Assembly: GCA_036936605.1 (NCBI GenBank) | Contig: JAUPFV010000002.1 | Coordinates: forward strand, 253,477,305-253,541,304 | Source of the DNA: Limnanthes douglasii subsp. nivea | Taxonomy: Eukaryota > Streptophyta > Magnoliopsida > Brassicales > Limnanthaceae | Direction: 5' to 3' | DNA: 64,000 nucleotides | In this document: piece by piece, positions 48,507 through 59,779 of the stretch | Position numbering within the stretch: position 1 is the first letter of the stretch | Layout: each line of letters starts with the position of its first letter | Translations under genes and position numbers: made by a program | The notes under the pieces: model-generated | Told to the model about the DNA's origin: nothing | The model's database searches: none | Seen by the model: only the letters and a program-made list of their open reading frames with translations

Positions 48507-48561
48507 TTTTACATACCTGTAATTCGTTAAGTATTGTCTGTAAGAACTTATTGGTCGGGGA

Positions 48562-48612
48562 TGCACTCTTTCCTACCTCGGTGGCGCGAGAAGGTTTTAA
48601 TGAGGCATCATT
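48562..48612 (+). other. Conserved post-integrase block of T7
   Basis: GCACTCTTTCCTACCTCGGT then GGCGCGAGAAGGTTTTAATG then AGGC, 56 bp after the integrase stop. T1 has it twice (1813-1936). The function is unknown; conservation outside any frame suggests an RNA or DNA signal. Confidence 0.75.
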
Positions 48613-48726
48613 AACACCCGACCCCCTTGATTTAGTTAATAAAAAAAATTGCCTTTCAATCTTTGAAGTACTACAAACTTGGTCAGCTGACGAGCTGGTC
48701 GACGTTTGTCCCTACTAATCTTGATT

Positions 48727-49080
48727 GATCTACATCTTAGAATTCCCAACCCTATGGGAAATTTTCAATGTTACATTGAATCTATAGAACCTTCAGTGGT
48801 TTTTCAGTCTTTCGAACTAATCTACATCTTAGAATTCCCGACCCTATAATTTTCAATGTTACATGGATCTACAGAACCTTTTTTGGTTTTTCACTTTTCG
48901 AACTGATCTACCTTTTAGAATTCCCGACCCTATGGAAAATTTTCAATGTTACATTGATCTACAGAACCTTTTTTTGGTTTTTCAGTTTTCGAACTGATCT
49001 ACATCTTAAAATTCTCGACCCTATGGGAAATTTTCCATGTTCCACTAATCTACGGTTTTACAAATCCCGACCCTACGAAA
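48727..49080. repeat. ~91-bp minisatellite of T7, about 4 copies
   Basis: Units start (G/A)ATCTACATCTTAGAATTCCC at 48727, 48819, 48905, 48996 and (partial) 49047, followed by GACCCTATGGGAAATTTTCA and GTTTTTCAGTTTTCGAACTG. It lies between pol and the antisense gene, the same slot as the T1 arrays. Confidence 0.9.
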
Positions 49081-50444
49081 CATTTTCAATATGGCACCGA
49101 CTAGTCGGGGATCCGACCCTACAATGCATCTATAAAAACATTATAAAAAATAACTCCCAATAAAATGTGAACATACAAGAAATATTGATTGTCTGAGAAT
49201 TTTGTTTACAGCGGGAAATTGATAGGAGACTCCGCAATCCCCACCAATAAAAAAACAACAAAACAAAAAACGAGGGCGTCGGGGTCACGCATCATCTTCC
49301 TCCGACTTAGTGTCATCCGACTCATCTTCGCAGACAACGTCAGTAGGGCGGTCATCTTCCGGCACATCCAGCCACATCGCCCCGAGGTTAAGGTCCGGGA
49401 AATGATTATGAAACGACAGCACGTACGCAGCCTTGGCTTCAGCTGTCTCATTCTCCATCCATTTCTTACACTTGTTGGCAAAGACAGTGTTTGCGGTTTT
49501 CAGACCCTGGACCTCCCGCTTCAAGGCAGCGGCACGATCTTCCCTAGATTTCTTGGTCTGGTCCATAGCTTGTTTGGCCTCCATAAGCCGCCCCTCTGCC
49601 AGTTTCTGAGCCGCCTTAGCCTTCTGCACCTCCTCTTCCAAACCAGCGATCCTTGCCTCTGCCCCCTCTAGCTTCTGGCCCAGTTCAATCCCCCGGCGCT
49701 CTTTCATGGCCATTGGTACAAGAAAATTGTACAGAGAAAGGGTCAGTTAGTCGGTTCCCTGCAGCGGGAACGTGTGCGGAATTCCGAGCATAGACAGCAC
49801 CGGGTACTTTGTACCACTTGACGACGTCGCGGCAGGGTTCGAGGTTTTCGGTGGACTGGCATCATACGGGATCACCACCACGGGATCCATGGTCAAGCCA
49901 CCCTTAGCTCCCCCGTATTGGTCAAACAGCTCCGGCACGATGGCATTATCGGCACCAGCAGCCGAACCGCCCTCCTTCTTAGAAAGTTTTGATTTATTTG
50001 CCTGCACCACCTCCGCGTCTCCCCGACCCTTACTTTTCTGCACCATAGCCTGGGACCGATCTTCCTCCTCACCCTCAGCAGTGCCTTCATTCTGATTCTC
50101 CCCCGCACCCGCCTGCTCAGCACCAGTATTATTCTCCTCGGCTTCATCTTCGGGTTTGGGACGCTTGCTCGACGCTTTGTTGCGTTTTAGAAGGAAGAGA
50201 TGGGCGTTGGGCGCTTCCGTTTTCGCAATCATGGCCTCCATACTAGGGGGCTGACGCAGCTGCTCAATGGTGATCACCTCTGACGAGCAATGCCAGAGGT
50301 TGCTCATTATGAGGTTGGTGTTCTTGAAGGCCCGGCGCATTGCCCGACCCTAGTGCTGCCAGGCATAATCCTTCAGCACCTCGAAGGTGACCTTGCCCAA
50401 TTTAAAGTGGTCCTTTTTCAACCCCTGTAAAAAATCCTTCGACA

Positions 50445-50506
50445 CTGTACACAAAAACAGTATAATGTAAAAAAAAATATTATACATGTCTAAACGAGGG
50501 GCTTAC
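50445..50506 (-). other. Predicted aORF intron 2 (T7)
   Basis: GTAAGC donor and GTGTACAG acceptor, 62 bp, phase 1. The equivalent introns in T3 (25546-25628), T5 copy 1 (37877-37951) and T5 copy 2 (62150-62224) also begin GTAA and end CAG, and all precede a segment like VTFKKL. Confidence 0.8.
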
Positions 50507-51334
50507 CATCGGGAACCCAGGTCCGGAGCAATTGCCTCGGGTTCTCCTTGCTGTAAGGGCGATCGTTCTCCCAACAGCCGCTCAGGAAGACGAAGCAATG
50601 CTTAAAACCTTTGTCACCCTCAAGGAAGTCATTAACTATCTTCCAAGTATTGGCTAGTGAAGAGTAGAAGAACGGGGACTTCGGGGGTTTTGACAGCCCG
50701 GACATGGCTATATACTCCTCCATAGGCATGACCCGTCCAGACAGGCGCAAGGCCATTATGCAGGACATCAGTGTGTACCATGCATTAGGCGTCAGCTGCG
50801 AGGGGAAAATTTGGAGGGTTCGGAAGTACAGAGCGATCTCAAGGTCTAGAGGGAACCTGAGGCCCCAGTTGAACAGCTCGGTGAAGACCACAATCTCTCG
50901 TGACCGAACGTGCACAGGAGTCTCCCCACGGACGGGGAACCAAACTATGATGCACTCCGGGATGCCCCAACGGACCAGCAGCTCCTCCTGCTCAGCATCA
51001 GAGAAATAAAGGTATTTGGCCTCGAAGAGGGAAATTACGTTGTTCGCAGGAAGCCAGCGGTGGTATCTGGTGGTAATAACTGCCTCAATCTCCTCGGGCA
51101 ACGGTTCCTCGGGAGGGGCAGCGACATTGCCAGTAGCAGCGATACCGACTTCGGCGGGTAGCTCATCTGCCTCTGATTCTTCGGTATTTGCTACCGGGAT
51201 TTGGTCAAAGCTAAGGTGGGTGGCGGTACCCGGATCGGATGACCGAACGCATGAGTCTGCAGGGTCAGCCCGATTGCCTGTTTGCGCCAGAGGGGTTTCG
51301 TCTTGTTGCTGGCGAGCCTGTTCGGGATCCAACT

Positions 51335-51444
51335 CTGCTGGCGTCAGTCGCCGTTGTTAAGACCTAAAAAAGTCACAGCAGTGTTAGAACCAGTTCGGTA
51401 CCCTCGTATTGAAGGTGTGAGCTGAACTATCTCAGGAGAATTAC
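51335..51444 (-). other. Predicted aORF intron 1 (T7)
   Basis: GTAATT donor and GCCAGCAG acceptor, 110 bp, phase 1. Splicing joins the upstream frame (SPPSPKG) to the downstream one (LDPEQARQQQ), which are otherwise out of frame. Confidence 0.7.
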
Positions 51445-51932
51445 CTCCCTTCGGAGAAGGTGGAGAACTGGTTTCACTCATAGACAAAAATTTGCCTTTG
51501 TCGAAGCGTCGAGGGGGAAATTGGAACGGGGTAGTATAGGAGTTGACCGACGAAGGCGTCGGGAGGTCAAATCGAGTGCTTGGAGAATAAGGAGAGCTAC
51601 TGCTAGAAGTGATGACGACGGGCTCAAGGGTCAGAGCGTAGGGAAGATCGGGCAAAATAAAATACTCTGCAGGGATCGGGTCGGTGAGAACAGGGTCGTG
51701 AGGTTATAGTATAGGCGTGAACGGTTTTGAATCAGAACCCCAAATCAATCTAGCGCGCCGGTATTCTTCAGCACGGTCGCCGATACTAGCCCAGTCTACG
51801 AAACCAAAAACCGGACCTTTCTTTTTTTGCTTCGGATGTCTGGGTCTCATAAAACAAGCATTCCCTCTCTAGAAATCGTCGGACATCACTTTCTCTCTCT
51901 AGATTGCTTCTGAGAGGGATCTGTGTTTTTTA

Positions 51933-51944
51933 GCTATTTATAGG
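51933..51944 (-). promoter_or_regulatory. TATA box of the T7 antisense gene
   Basis: CCTATAAATAGC on the minus strand, about 85 bp upstream of the aORF ATG (51850). Confidence 0.7.
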
Positions 51945-52474
51945 CAACCTCGCCCAAGCGACTCATGACCGGAGAAGGCCAAGCGACGAAAAACAGCGGG
52001 AAGTCGAAAGGACTCCATATGAAACTAGGTAGGCGAGCACGGTTTGAGTTAGTGGTTGACACGCGTCACGTCTCTTCTGACACGAGCCAACCCTATACTA
52101 GGACTACCCAGATGAGGGCGCTAGATGGGCTGCATTGACCCGGCTCACCCTTCAAAGCGGGCTTAGCGGCCCAAGTTCATGGAAAACCACGCGCACCGCT
52201 CGGATTCCGACCCAAGGTGATTCGCAGAACAAATAAAAGAAATGTCCGGACGTGCCCCCAAGAAGGACCTGGGGAAATGAACAACATATGAGGAAAAGGA
52301 AGTGCGCCCGACCATTTGGCAGGCATATCAAAGGTTGGACAAGCTGGAAAGAAGGCGTTTGCCCAGGACAGACCCGTCTGCCTAGGTCAGACCCATCATC
52401 TGCCCAGAGGGTCGGGAACAGCAGCATCCTGACTTGACACTTTTATAAGTCTTCATTCCCATCGCTCTCCAAGA
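51945..52474. other. T7 region between aORF promoter and polypurine tract
   Basis: Relatively GC-rich, with no coding supported. It includes a duplicated ~11-bp motif (GTCAGACCC / GACAGACCC type) near 52365-52395. It may hold aORF promoter elements. Confidence 0.45.
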
Positions 52475-52486
52475 CTCGGGGGCTAC
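52475..52486 (+). other. T7 polypurine tract
   Basis: ACTCGGGGGCTAC-type sequence directly before the 3' LTR, the expected start for second-strand synthesis. Confidence 0.7.
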
Positions 52487-52812
52487 TGATAAGGGAATAA
52501 TCCGCAAAATTAATAATAAAGGGCTAGTTACAAATAAAAGGAAATTGATGTGATGATAATAGCACTAATGGTTTATTAGGGATTAATTTGTAAACATTGT
52601 ATTTGGAAAAGGACTAAAATAGAAATAAAGCAAGCCCACTAAGGACATTAATGGGTCCACTTCTCTTTACTATAAAAGGAGACCCATTATTCTTGGTAGG
52701 GAGGAGATTCCACATTATTATATTCTCTTTGCACTTTCTCTCTCTATACTCTCTCTTTGGTCACATCAGGTCCAAGATTCGAAATATTCCTAAGTCATTT
52801 ATTCTCTCATCA
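52487..52812 (+). mobile_element. T7 3' LTR
   Basis: TGATAAGGGA to CTCTCATCA, 326 bp, near-identical to 41796-42120. The TATA-like ACTATAAAAG is retained. Confidence 0.96.
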
Positions 52813-52817
52813 CAGTT
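52813..52817. repeat. T7 target-site duplication, right (CAGTT)
   Basis: Identical to 41791-41795. Confidence 0.95.
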
Positions 52818-53600
52818 AAAAGATGAAATTCAAAGATTTATTAATAATAAATAAAACTTAGAATTCATTAATAGAAAATAAAGAGAAAAAAATAAAACAA
52901 AATACGAATGAATGAAGCCCAGAGAGACGAAATAAAAAACAACAACATGAACTATGCACTATTGTTTGAGAGAACACATCATCATGAATTGTTAAAGCAT
53001 CAAGAAAACGATATAGAAATGACTTTGAGTTCATTCAGTTGATGAATCACTTTTACATTTACATAACCTCTTGACTTTGGCTTTTACTAATGATGACTTA
53101 CAATATCTTATAATGCCTTATGGAAATGCTTTAGTAGTACCATTTTGATAGCTGAATAATAATAAAAAGGGTAATGATTGATATATGGAAGTTCAGCTAA
53201 TATTTTTTTAAAAAAATAAGTTATGATCAAATGAAACAGAATTCACCATTTAAAGGGATTAATATAAATATATTTAGTTTTAATGGTCGGATAAATGATT
53301 GTGTTAGAGAACTGAATTTGAACTTATCCGGTCGAGAAATAAGAAATGGAAAAAATTGTGAATACAATGTTTATGATTCTTAATGCTCCAACTTCTTATA
53401 AATATAAATTTAGGCGACTCTAGTTACACAATATGGAGGTAGTGGTATCTACTTATCAACAATGTATTAAGTATGTGGCTAATGGAAGAGTTGGAATAAT
53501 CAGAGGAACTTAGTGAACATCTAGAGAGTGTTATCTGTTATCTTTAGTAACATAAACTATGGTGGCACGATTTTGATGGAAAAATATTATGAACCTCTAA
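52818..53600 (+). pseudogene. T6 gag end and protease, decayed
   Basis: Continuation of T6 beyond T7: LKDEIQRFI (about 52815-52842). The protease region is at about 53070-53560, with GSSANIF near 53190 and VSTYQQCIKYVANGRVGIIR near 53440-53510, matching T7 (SSTIHQCLKYVVGNNRGIVR). Many stops are present. RT and later domains of T6 are not recognisable. Confidence 0.65.
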
Positions 53601-54753
53601 AGTTTGGCGTAGTAGAAAGAAAGTGGAAGTAGTAAAAATATTTAGTAATGAATAAAGTGTTTTGGTTATAAGTAATTTTGAAAAAAGTAAATAGTATTAT
53701 ATAAGTTGGTATAATTAAAGAAGAGAATACAAGTTTAAGTTTTATAAAGCATGACAGCTAAATTTATTTTCCATCAGCAAATATGTATATATGAAAAGTT
53801 GCAAAGTGTATACAGATTTCTTTCCTTTATTGGATTTTATTTCAGAAAAAAATCACGCTATAACCCTTACTTGGAAGATGTTTGGTCGAAGGATACTCTT
53901 AAATTTTAAAAGATTGATTAATCTATATTTTTTAATATTAAATTTATACATTCACGATGTATTGTGAGTAATTTGATGATAATGAGTAGTAATTATAGGT
54001 ATATGAGTTGTAATAAAAAAAATTAAGAAAAATATTATATGATTATTGATTAGTAAATGAGTAATCAATAATCATATAATGACCACGCACTTCAATCAAA
54101 GCATGACAATAATCTAGACTCAACTAAAAAGTGTAAGAGGTTATCCAATCAATAAATATGAATATGGTTATAAATCATGTCTAGTTGAAAAGCGTAAGAA
54201 GTCGTGTTAAGGTTGTAAATGCTAGGTTGTAAAGATTTTAAGTTACGAACAAGCTTATAAGCCAAGTCAATATTTTAAAAGAAAAAATAACCACGCACTT
54301 CAAAAAATCATATAAGGCTATAATTCAAGTCAATATGAAAAGATTAAGAGGTCATGTTATTTTTCTAATATATTTAAAAAGCCATAATATTTTTATAACG
54401 ACGGTATAAATATTTCAAAATACATTTAATTTTTAAAAAGGTCAGTAAAGAAGTATGACTAGACTTAGAGTTTAATAATTATATTAACAATAATCAGTAG
54501 TGTCCATCCTTGATAAATAAGAAACAAATGTTACTTTAAAAGAAAGCATTATCGAAATATATTTTTTAGAAGAATGTGAAAAAACATATAGTGTATGAAA
54601 AATACATATATATGAAAACAAGTACGTAACTATATAAAAGTTGCATGAAAATTAATTTATGATTTTAAGAATAAAATAAGTAAAGTATGATAAGAACCTA
54701 ATTATCGGATCCGTGAGTCGATTGAACCTTATTTTACAAATATAACAAATGTG
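53601..54753. other. AT-rich remnant region with a hairpin
   Basis: No coding is recognised. It contains a 19-bp inverted repeat (54034-54052 and 54062-54080) and loosely repeated segments starting ACCACGCACTTCAA (54082 and 54292). Confidence 0.45.
54034..54080. repeat. 19-bp perfect inverted repeat (hairpin)
   Basis: ATTATATGATTATTGATTA, a 9-base spacer, then its exact reverse complement. Confidence 0.92.
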
Positions 54754-55026
54754 TGATAAACAATAAGTATATTTAATGTTGATAATTTAATAGGATAGAA
54801 TATATCATTATGAGTTATGGACATGGCCTTGAGTTATACTAATGGATCTATTAACAATATAAGTCCATAAAAAGTCCAATATTGCTATATAAAGCATTTT
54901 AAAGCTTTAGAGAAATTAATGCAAATTTACTTCATAACTATTTTCTCTCTACAAATATCTAATTTTAAACATTAATATTTAAACTTCTCTTTCTAAAATA
55001 TTTAAGAATATACCATTCAGATATCA
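54754..55026 (+). mobile_element. T8 5' LTR
   Basis: It starts TGATAAACAATAAG and ends AGATATCA, compared with TGATAAGGGAATAA...TCTCATCA in T7. TATA box CTATATAAAG is near 54884. A decayed primer-binding site (TTGAAATATATATGGCAAC, 55027-55045) abuts it. Confidence 0.6.
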
Positions 55027-55599
55027 TTGAAATATATATGGCAACCATAACGCGAGCATACATATGTATTTGGATACAAATATAAAAAACCTTTGATGTG
55101 TTAGGTTCGTGTTCAGAATCTAGCGATGAGTGGACTCTAAGATGAAGGTGAATCATGCGATAGTTACTGAAAGAGTCACTATCGGAGAAGGGTTTGTTCA
55201 GTTGGCTTGGGAACTCAACCATAACATTCATACAAAGAGAAGCAAAAGTGGTTGTTCATGGAAGAGCATTATGATCGATTGTGTGAGGAAACAACTACAT
55301 TAAAAATAGAAAACTAGATAATGGTGATCCAACCAAGAATGGTACGCTCAAAAATCCAAAATATTAGGGAAGAATAGGGTTCCACATGAGAAGATACTGA
55401 GCTTAATTCCTTACAAAAACAAAAAAAATACTGAAAAAATCAGTTTTGGTTGAGCAAAAATCATCATTCTTTGACGTGCAGATATCACTATAGTTCTTCA
55501 GAACCTAGTGAGTAATCTACTTTCGATTCTGAGGTATTTTCTTCTTCTCCGAATAGAGATCGGCATCACAAAAACAATAGAGTGGTAAGCATTATTCGA

Positions 55600-57056
55600 A
55601 AAGGTACACTAGTCGATATCAAAGCCTAGAGCAAGAGTGGGAGTCGAAAAAATAATGCAAATCTTTGGATAAGCAGGATCCTCCTAATGGCAAGGATAGA
55701 TTAGTAACCGAGGAAGGTTCAGACAACAATAAATTATGGTACAAATTTGGGAAAGCCCAATTTTGTTACAAATAGCTCGGAACCAGAGATTTGATTACCA
55801 AACAAATAGTTAATTTACGGTTTTGTTTGTACAAGGTTTTATGCAACAGCTAATGATGGCCACCAGTATAATGAGAGACAAAACTGAAGGTATTCTCCAC
55901 TATATATTAAAATTCTCTCTATAGACCTACTGAAGCGGTTTGATATATCCAAAATGAAATTTTTGATGGGAATAGAGATCTGGATAATCACCTAGAGCGG
56001 TTTAAAAACTTTATGATAAATTACGACGATGATAAAGATTGTTATGTCGAGCTTTCTCTCAAACTTTCAAAGATAACTTTTTAAAGTGGTAAAACCGGAT
56101 TTCGTGAGGTTTAGTAAAAAAACTTGATATGTTCAAGACTTCGTTTAGACGACTATTTGTAGAAAGTAAGGATATGCGGGGGAATTGAGACACAATAATC
56201 CAGAGGCCGACAACAGGGCGTCATGATGTTGAATTGACAGAAAGCATCGCAACTATCTTTGATAAGACTCAAAAATTTGTTATGTTTTTTATAAAAAGGT
56301 TCATAGTTCGAGGGAAGGACCGAATAATTGGTTATATAAGTATCATGACCGATGTAGGAAACAATACGAGGAACTATATATAACTTAAAACTAGAAACTC
56401 AAACCTTGATCGAGAACGACAAGCTAACTAAATTTTTTAAAGCACATTCCAGAGAACGACAGCATGTAACGATGGATAATCAGGCAACAGCTTGAAAGAA
56501 GGAAAATGAAGTTGCACCAATAAAAAAATGTAATGGTCATAATATGACCTTGTAATGAGTTTGACTTTGATGTTGAGTACCTAGACCTTGATCCTAACCG
56601 AAGTAGCATTTTGGTAATTGATGAACCTAACAATAAGAGAAAGGTCTTTCGACTTATTGAGTGTGTTTGGTAAGGATACTATTTTATGAACCTTTAGTTA
56701 TTCGAGAAAGAAGAATATTGTAAGTTTATTTCGATAGTTTGAGGGAATAATACCAATTCAACTCTACTGAGAACCGATGCATATTATTCTTTTTATAATG
56801 ATGATTGAAGAGAGGTCGTTAGACCTTATGAGGATGTCGTAATAATCAGAGTGTCTGTCAAATGAACCGAAACCTAAAGGATCATAATCGATACCGGAAG
56901 TTCATCAAACATCTTATCCATGTCCACTTACAAGAAAATTAAAAACCCCATTGTCATACTCTGACCTAATAGAACAATAGTTTGGTTTAGTAGGGTCACT
57001 GTGACGTAATCCAAGAATTTAAGGGGAGATGTGTTGCTAGGCCGAAGCCTCTTCAA
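55600..57056 (+). pseudogene. T8 gag and protease, decayed
   Basis: KRFDISKM, FDGNRDLDNHLERFKNFM and YDDDKD at about 55930-56040 are the gag core. FDFDVEYLDLDPN near 56560-56600 is the linker. IIDTGSSSNILSMSTYKKIK near 56890-56945 is the protease active-site segment, with DTG intact. Reading ends after LLGRSLFKK at about 57056, where copy 2 of the duplicated block begins. Bases 55046-55600 are a decayed, charged gag N-terminal region. Multiple stops. Confidence 0.7.
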
Positions 57057-59139
57057 AAAAATGGATGACATAATTATTTTGGTATGAAAGTAATAACAGC
57101 TTTAAATATGAATACAAAGATTCGGTTAACGTCAAACTCATGATTACAAGTTTCGGCAAGTGTCAAATGGTTCTCCATAAGTAGTCCTTATTTCTTATTC
57201 ATGCAAGGACTAGCAGGCTACTAACAAAGGTGTAAATATCATGACATATAAACTTGTTGACCATTAGACATAAATGGAATATTATTTACACGAATTAGTA
57301 AAAGATATAAAATCTAATATATCTAATTCAAATAGAGTTTGTTAGCTTAAAAAAATATCAAATATGATATTTTCCTAGTATATGAGATATATGATTATCT
57401 ACTTGTAAACTTTGTATATATATATATAACAAATATCAATAATCTATATGCTTATTATTATAATTTTTAATAATTATTAGCAATCTTTATTATTCCTACT
57501 CTCACAATCTTCATAATTCACTTCAAACTTAAAATTAATTTTCTCATCCATAATTTACGCTATCAATTATATTATTATCAGTGAATTAAAATGGTTACAT
57601 GAACTCATAACAAAAATAACAAGATAAAATATTTTATAATAATAAAATAAATAGAAATTACAATAAAGAAACACTTTCACAAGAGTTCCATCTGTATGAA
57701 TCTATAAGATTGTAATCATTCGCTTCGATTTGTCTCACTCTCTTGTGAATAAGATTCTCATTCACCTCATTTAGATGATATTTGGTAATTGTGTTAGTAA
57801 TATCTAAAGTGAGCAACTTTAACGTTTCTTGTTTGTCATTAGATGGGAGGTTGAAAACTCAAGAAGTTGGAATTGATTTCAGATACTCCCATCTAATAGA
57901 GGCTTTTTTCCCATCCATGTACAATTGACATCAAGGTGATATGATTCATATCATACATGTTATATATTTTGCAGACCACTTTGTCAAAATATGATGTTCT
58001 TCCTTGAGTTTTTCTTTCCTTCACTATGTTGCAGGCTTTCAATAAGAATGAATCTTCAATTGTAGTTCATTATATTTTATCTATATGAGAATTCTTATTT
58101 ATTTTTTTAAATTATAGTTGGAGATGTGAAATCGTTGTTTGCTTTATATAGTAATTGTATATATAGACAACAATTAAAGAACTATATTAAATTAGTTGGA
58201 GATAAGCTTTTCTAACGCAACACATTCGTATATATACATGAAAAAATAGAGAACTAGTTAAACTAATTGGAGATAAGGTCGTTAATATTATTGATGGAAA
58301 AAATTAATAACGTGATAGCATGTGTTGGATTTATTGTCATTAATTTATGTTAAGTATATATATGCACCCGGTCGAATTTAGTTAAATTTTTCTTTATTAA
58401 AACTGCAATTAATTTTACTTGTCTAGGGCGAAATGTGCTACGAAATAGAAACACAAATAGTGACTAATCTCAGCTCGTGGGTTAAAATTATATATTTTTA
58501 TGATTTCAACCCAATGTGTCAAATTTTGTTTTTTTTAAATTAACTTTGGTTACTTTATAATTTTTAATACCTTTTATCTGGTATCGTATTGGAGGTTAAA
58601 AACTCGATAAATTGGAACAGATTTCAGATGCTCATAATTAATAAACTTTATTTCTCATACATACATATGCAATTAGTATCGGGTTTACATTATTCATACC
58701 AGACATTTCGTACATTTTGCAACATACTTTGTCAAAAAATAATGTTCCTCCATTTTTATTGTTTCCTTCAATATATTGTTAGCTTTCAATAATAATGAAT
58801 ATTCGGTTATAGTCCATTTTATATTGTATTTCTAAGATCTTTTATTAGCTTACAAGTTTGTAGTTGGAGATGTGAGAGAGCTGTGATTGGTATACATAGA
58901 CAACATAATGGATAACTAGGTTACACTAGTTGAAGATAAAGTCTTCTAAGATCAACAATAATGTAACACCACGTTTCAAATTACGTCACAACTAAGAGTT
59001 TATATTAGAAACAAAAACATCTAAAAAAGAATTAGTATATATAGATAAAAGAATAAAGAAATAGATTTGAAAAGGGAATATGCTACTAGAATACCTCTAT
59101 CCTCATTCAAAGTATATAAAGTTATCATCGTCAAGCCCC

Positions 59140-59354
59140 GACAGGGGTAGCCGAGTTGGTGGAGTAAATGAGCTTGTGACCAAAAGATCATGCGTTCGAT
59201 CCCCTCTAGAAATGCTTTCTTGGTTTGAGCATGTCACCTTGTGTGATCTACCTTTTGGCGTTTGCTTGCGGGCTATTGCGTCAGATTGAGGGTTTACCTT
59301 GTGCGCTCTCGTTGAGTAGTGGATGCGGGTTCCGTCCAGAAAAAAGTTACATCG
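59140..59354 (+). mobile_element. tRNA-derived SINE (copy 2)
   Basis: Same SINE as 34861-35075, with a few substitutions (for example GGCTATTGCGTCAG versus GGCTATTACGTCAG). Confidence 0.75.
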
Positions 59355-59471
59355 TCAAAAGTATAAGATTGGAAGTTTTGAAATTAAAGATATTGAGAAA
59401 AGTATCGGTAAAAATATTGCGTTAGTGACTTTGGAAAATGCATCAAGTGATGAATGTCGACGCGAGGTGAA

Positions 59472-59779
59472 TGTTGATTGAACACATAAATAACTTAGAG
59501 ATATTAAAATGTAATTAGGGATTATATAACAGATTACTAAAATGCACATGACAGTTAAGGAGTAGAATATGAATTTCATATATCTTTTATAATATATGAT
59601 TTGCACATGTAGTTAAGATACACATGTTATTAATCCTTAGAATTTAGGTCTAAATACGTATATAAATTAAAATTCCAATCATTGTAACATAGATGGATTG
59701 ATGGATACATATAATTATTCTTGATAGTTTTTAGTCACGTGTTTTTGGCATTCTCCTAAAGAAGGAAACTTCTTCATCA
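59472..59779 (+). mobile_element. T4 5' LTR (copy 2)
   Basis: Equivalent to 35193-35500. The primer-binding site remnant follows at 59780-59800, and the decayed protease fragment (LADIGSS) at about 60030-60190. Confidence 0.6.

Larger units (their letters stand above)
49285..51850 (-). pseudogene. T7 antisense extra gene (aORF), spliced
   Basis: Predicted exons 51850-51445, 51334-50507 and 50444-49285 join into one frame of 2394 bp (798 codons). Stops interrupt it at 51706-51704, 50352-50350 and 49749-49747. Exon 1 starts MRPRHPKQKKKG. Exon 2 carries the putative gypsy-type transposon domain (SQLTPNAWYTLMSCIMALRL, CFVFLSGCWENDRPYS). Exon 3 has a basic/acidic linker (KRNKASSKRPKPEDEAEE), a long coiled coil (about 49700-49480), then HFPDLNLGAM and an acidic end. 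Relatives are T1, T3 and T5. It is probably transcribed from its own promoter, against gag-pol. The function is unknown. Confidence 0.85.
41796..52812 (+). mobile_element. T7: young, full-length Tat LTR retrotransposon
   Basis: An 11.0-kb element with 325/326-bp LTRs, a CAGTT target duplication, a primer-binding site, gag, protease-RT-RNase H-archaeal RNase H-integrase, a minisatellite, an antisense extra gene and a polypurine tract. It has no chromodomain. By eye the LTRs differ at about 12 positions plus one indel (near 3.7%). It is visibly more GC-rich than its surroundings. A handful of stops and frameshifts make it non-autonomous. Confidence 0.96.
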
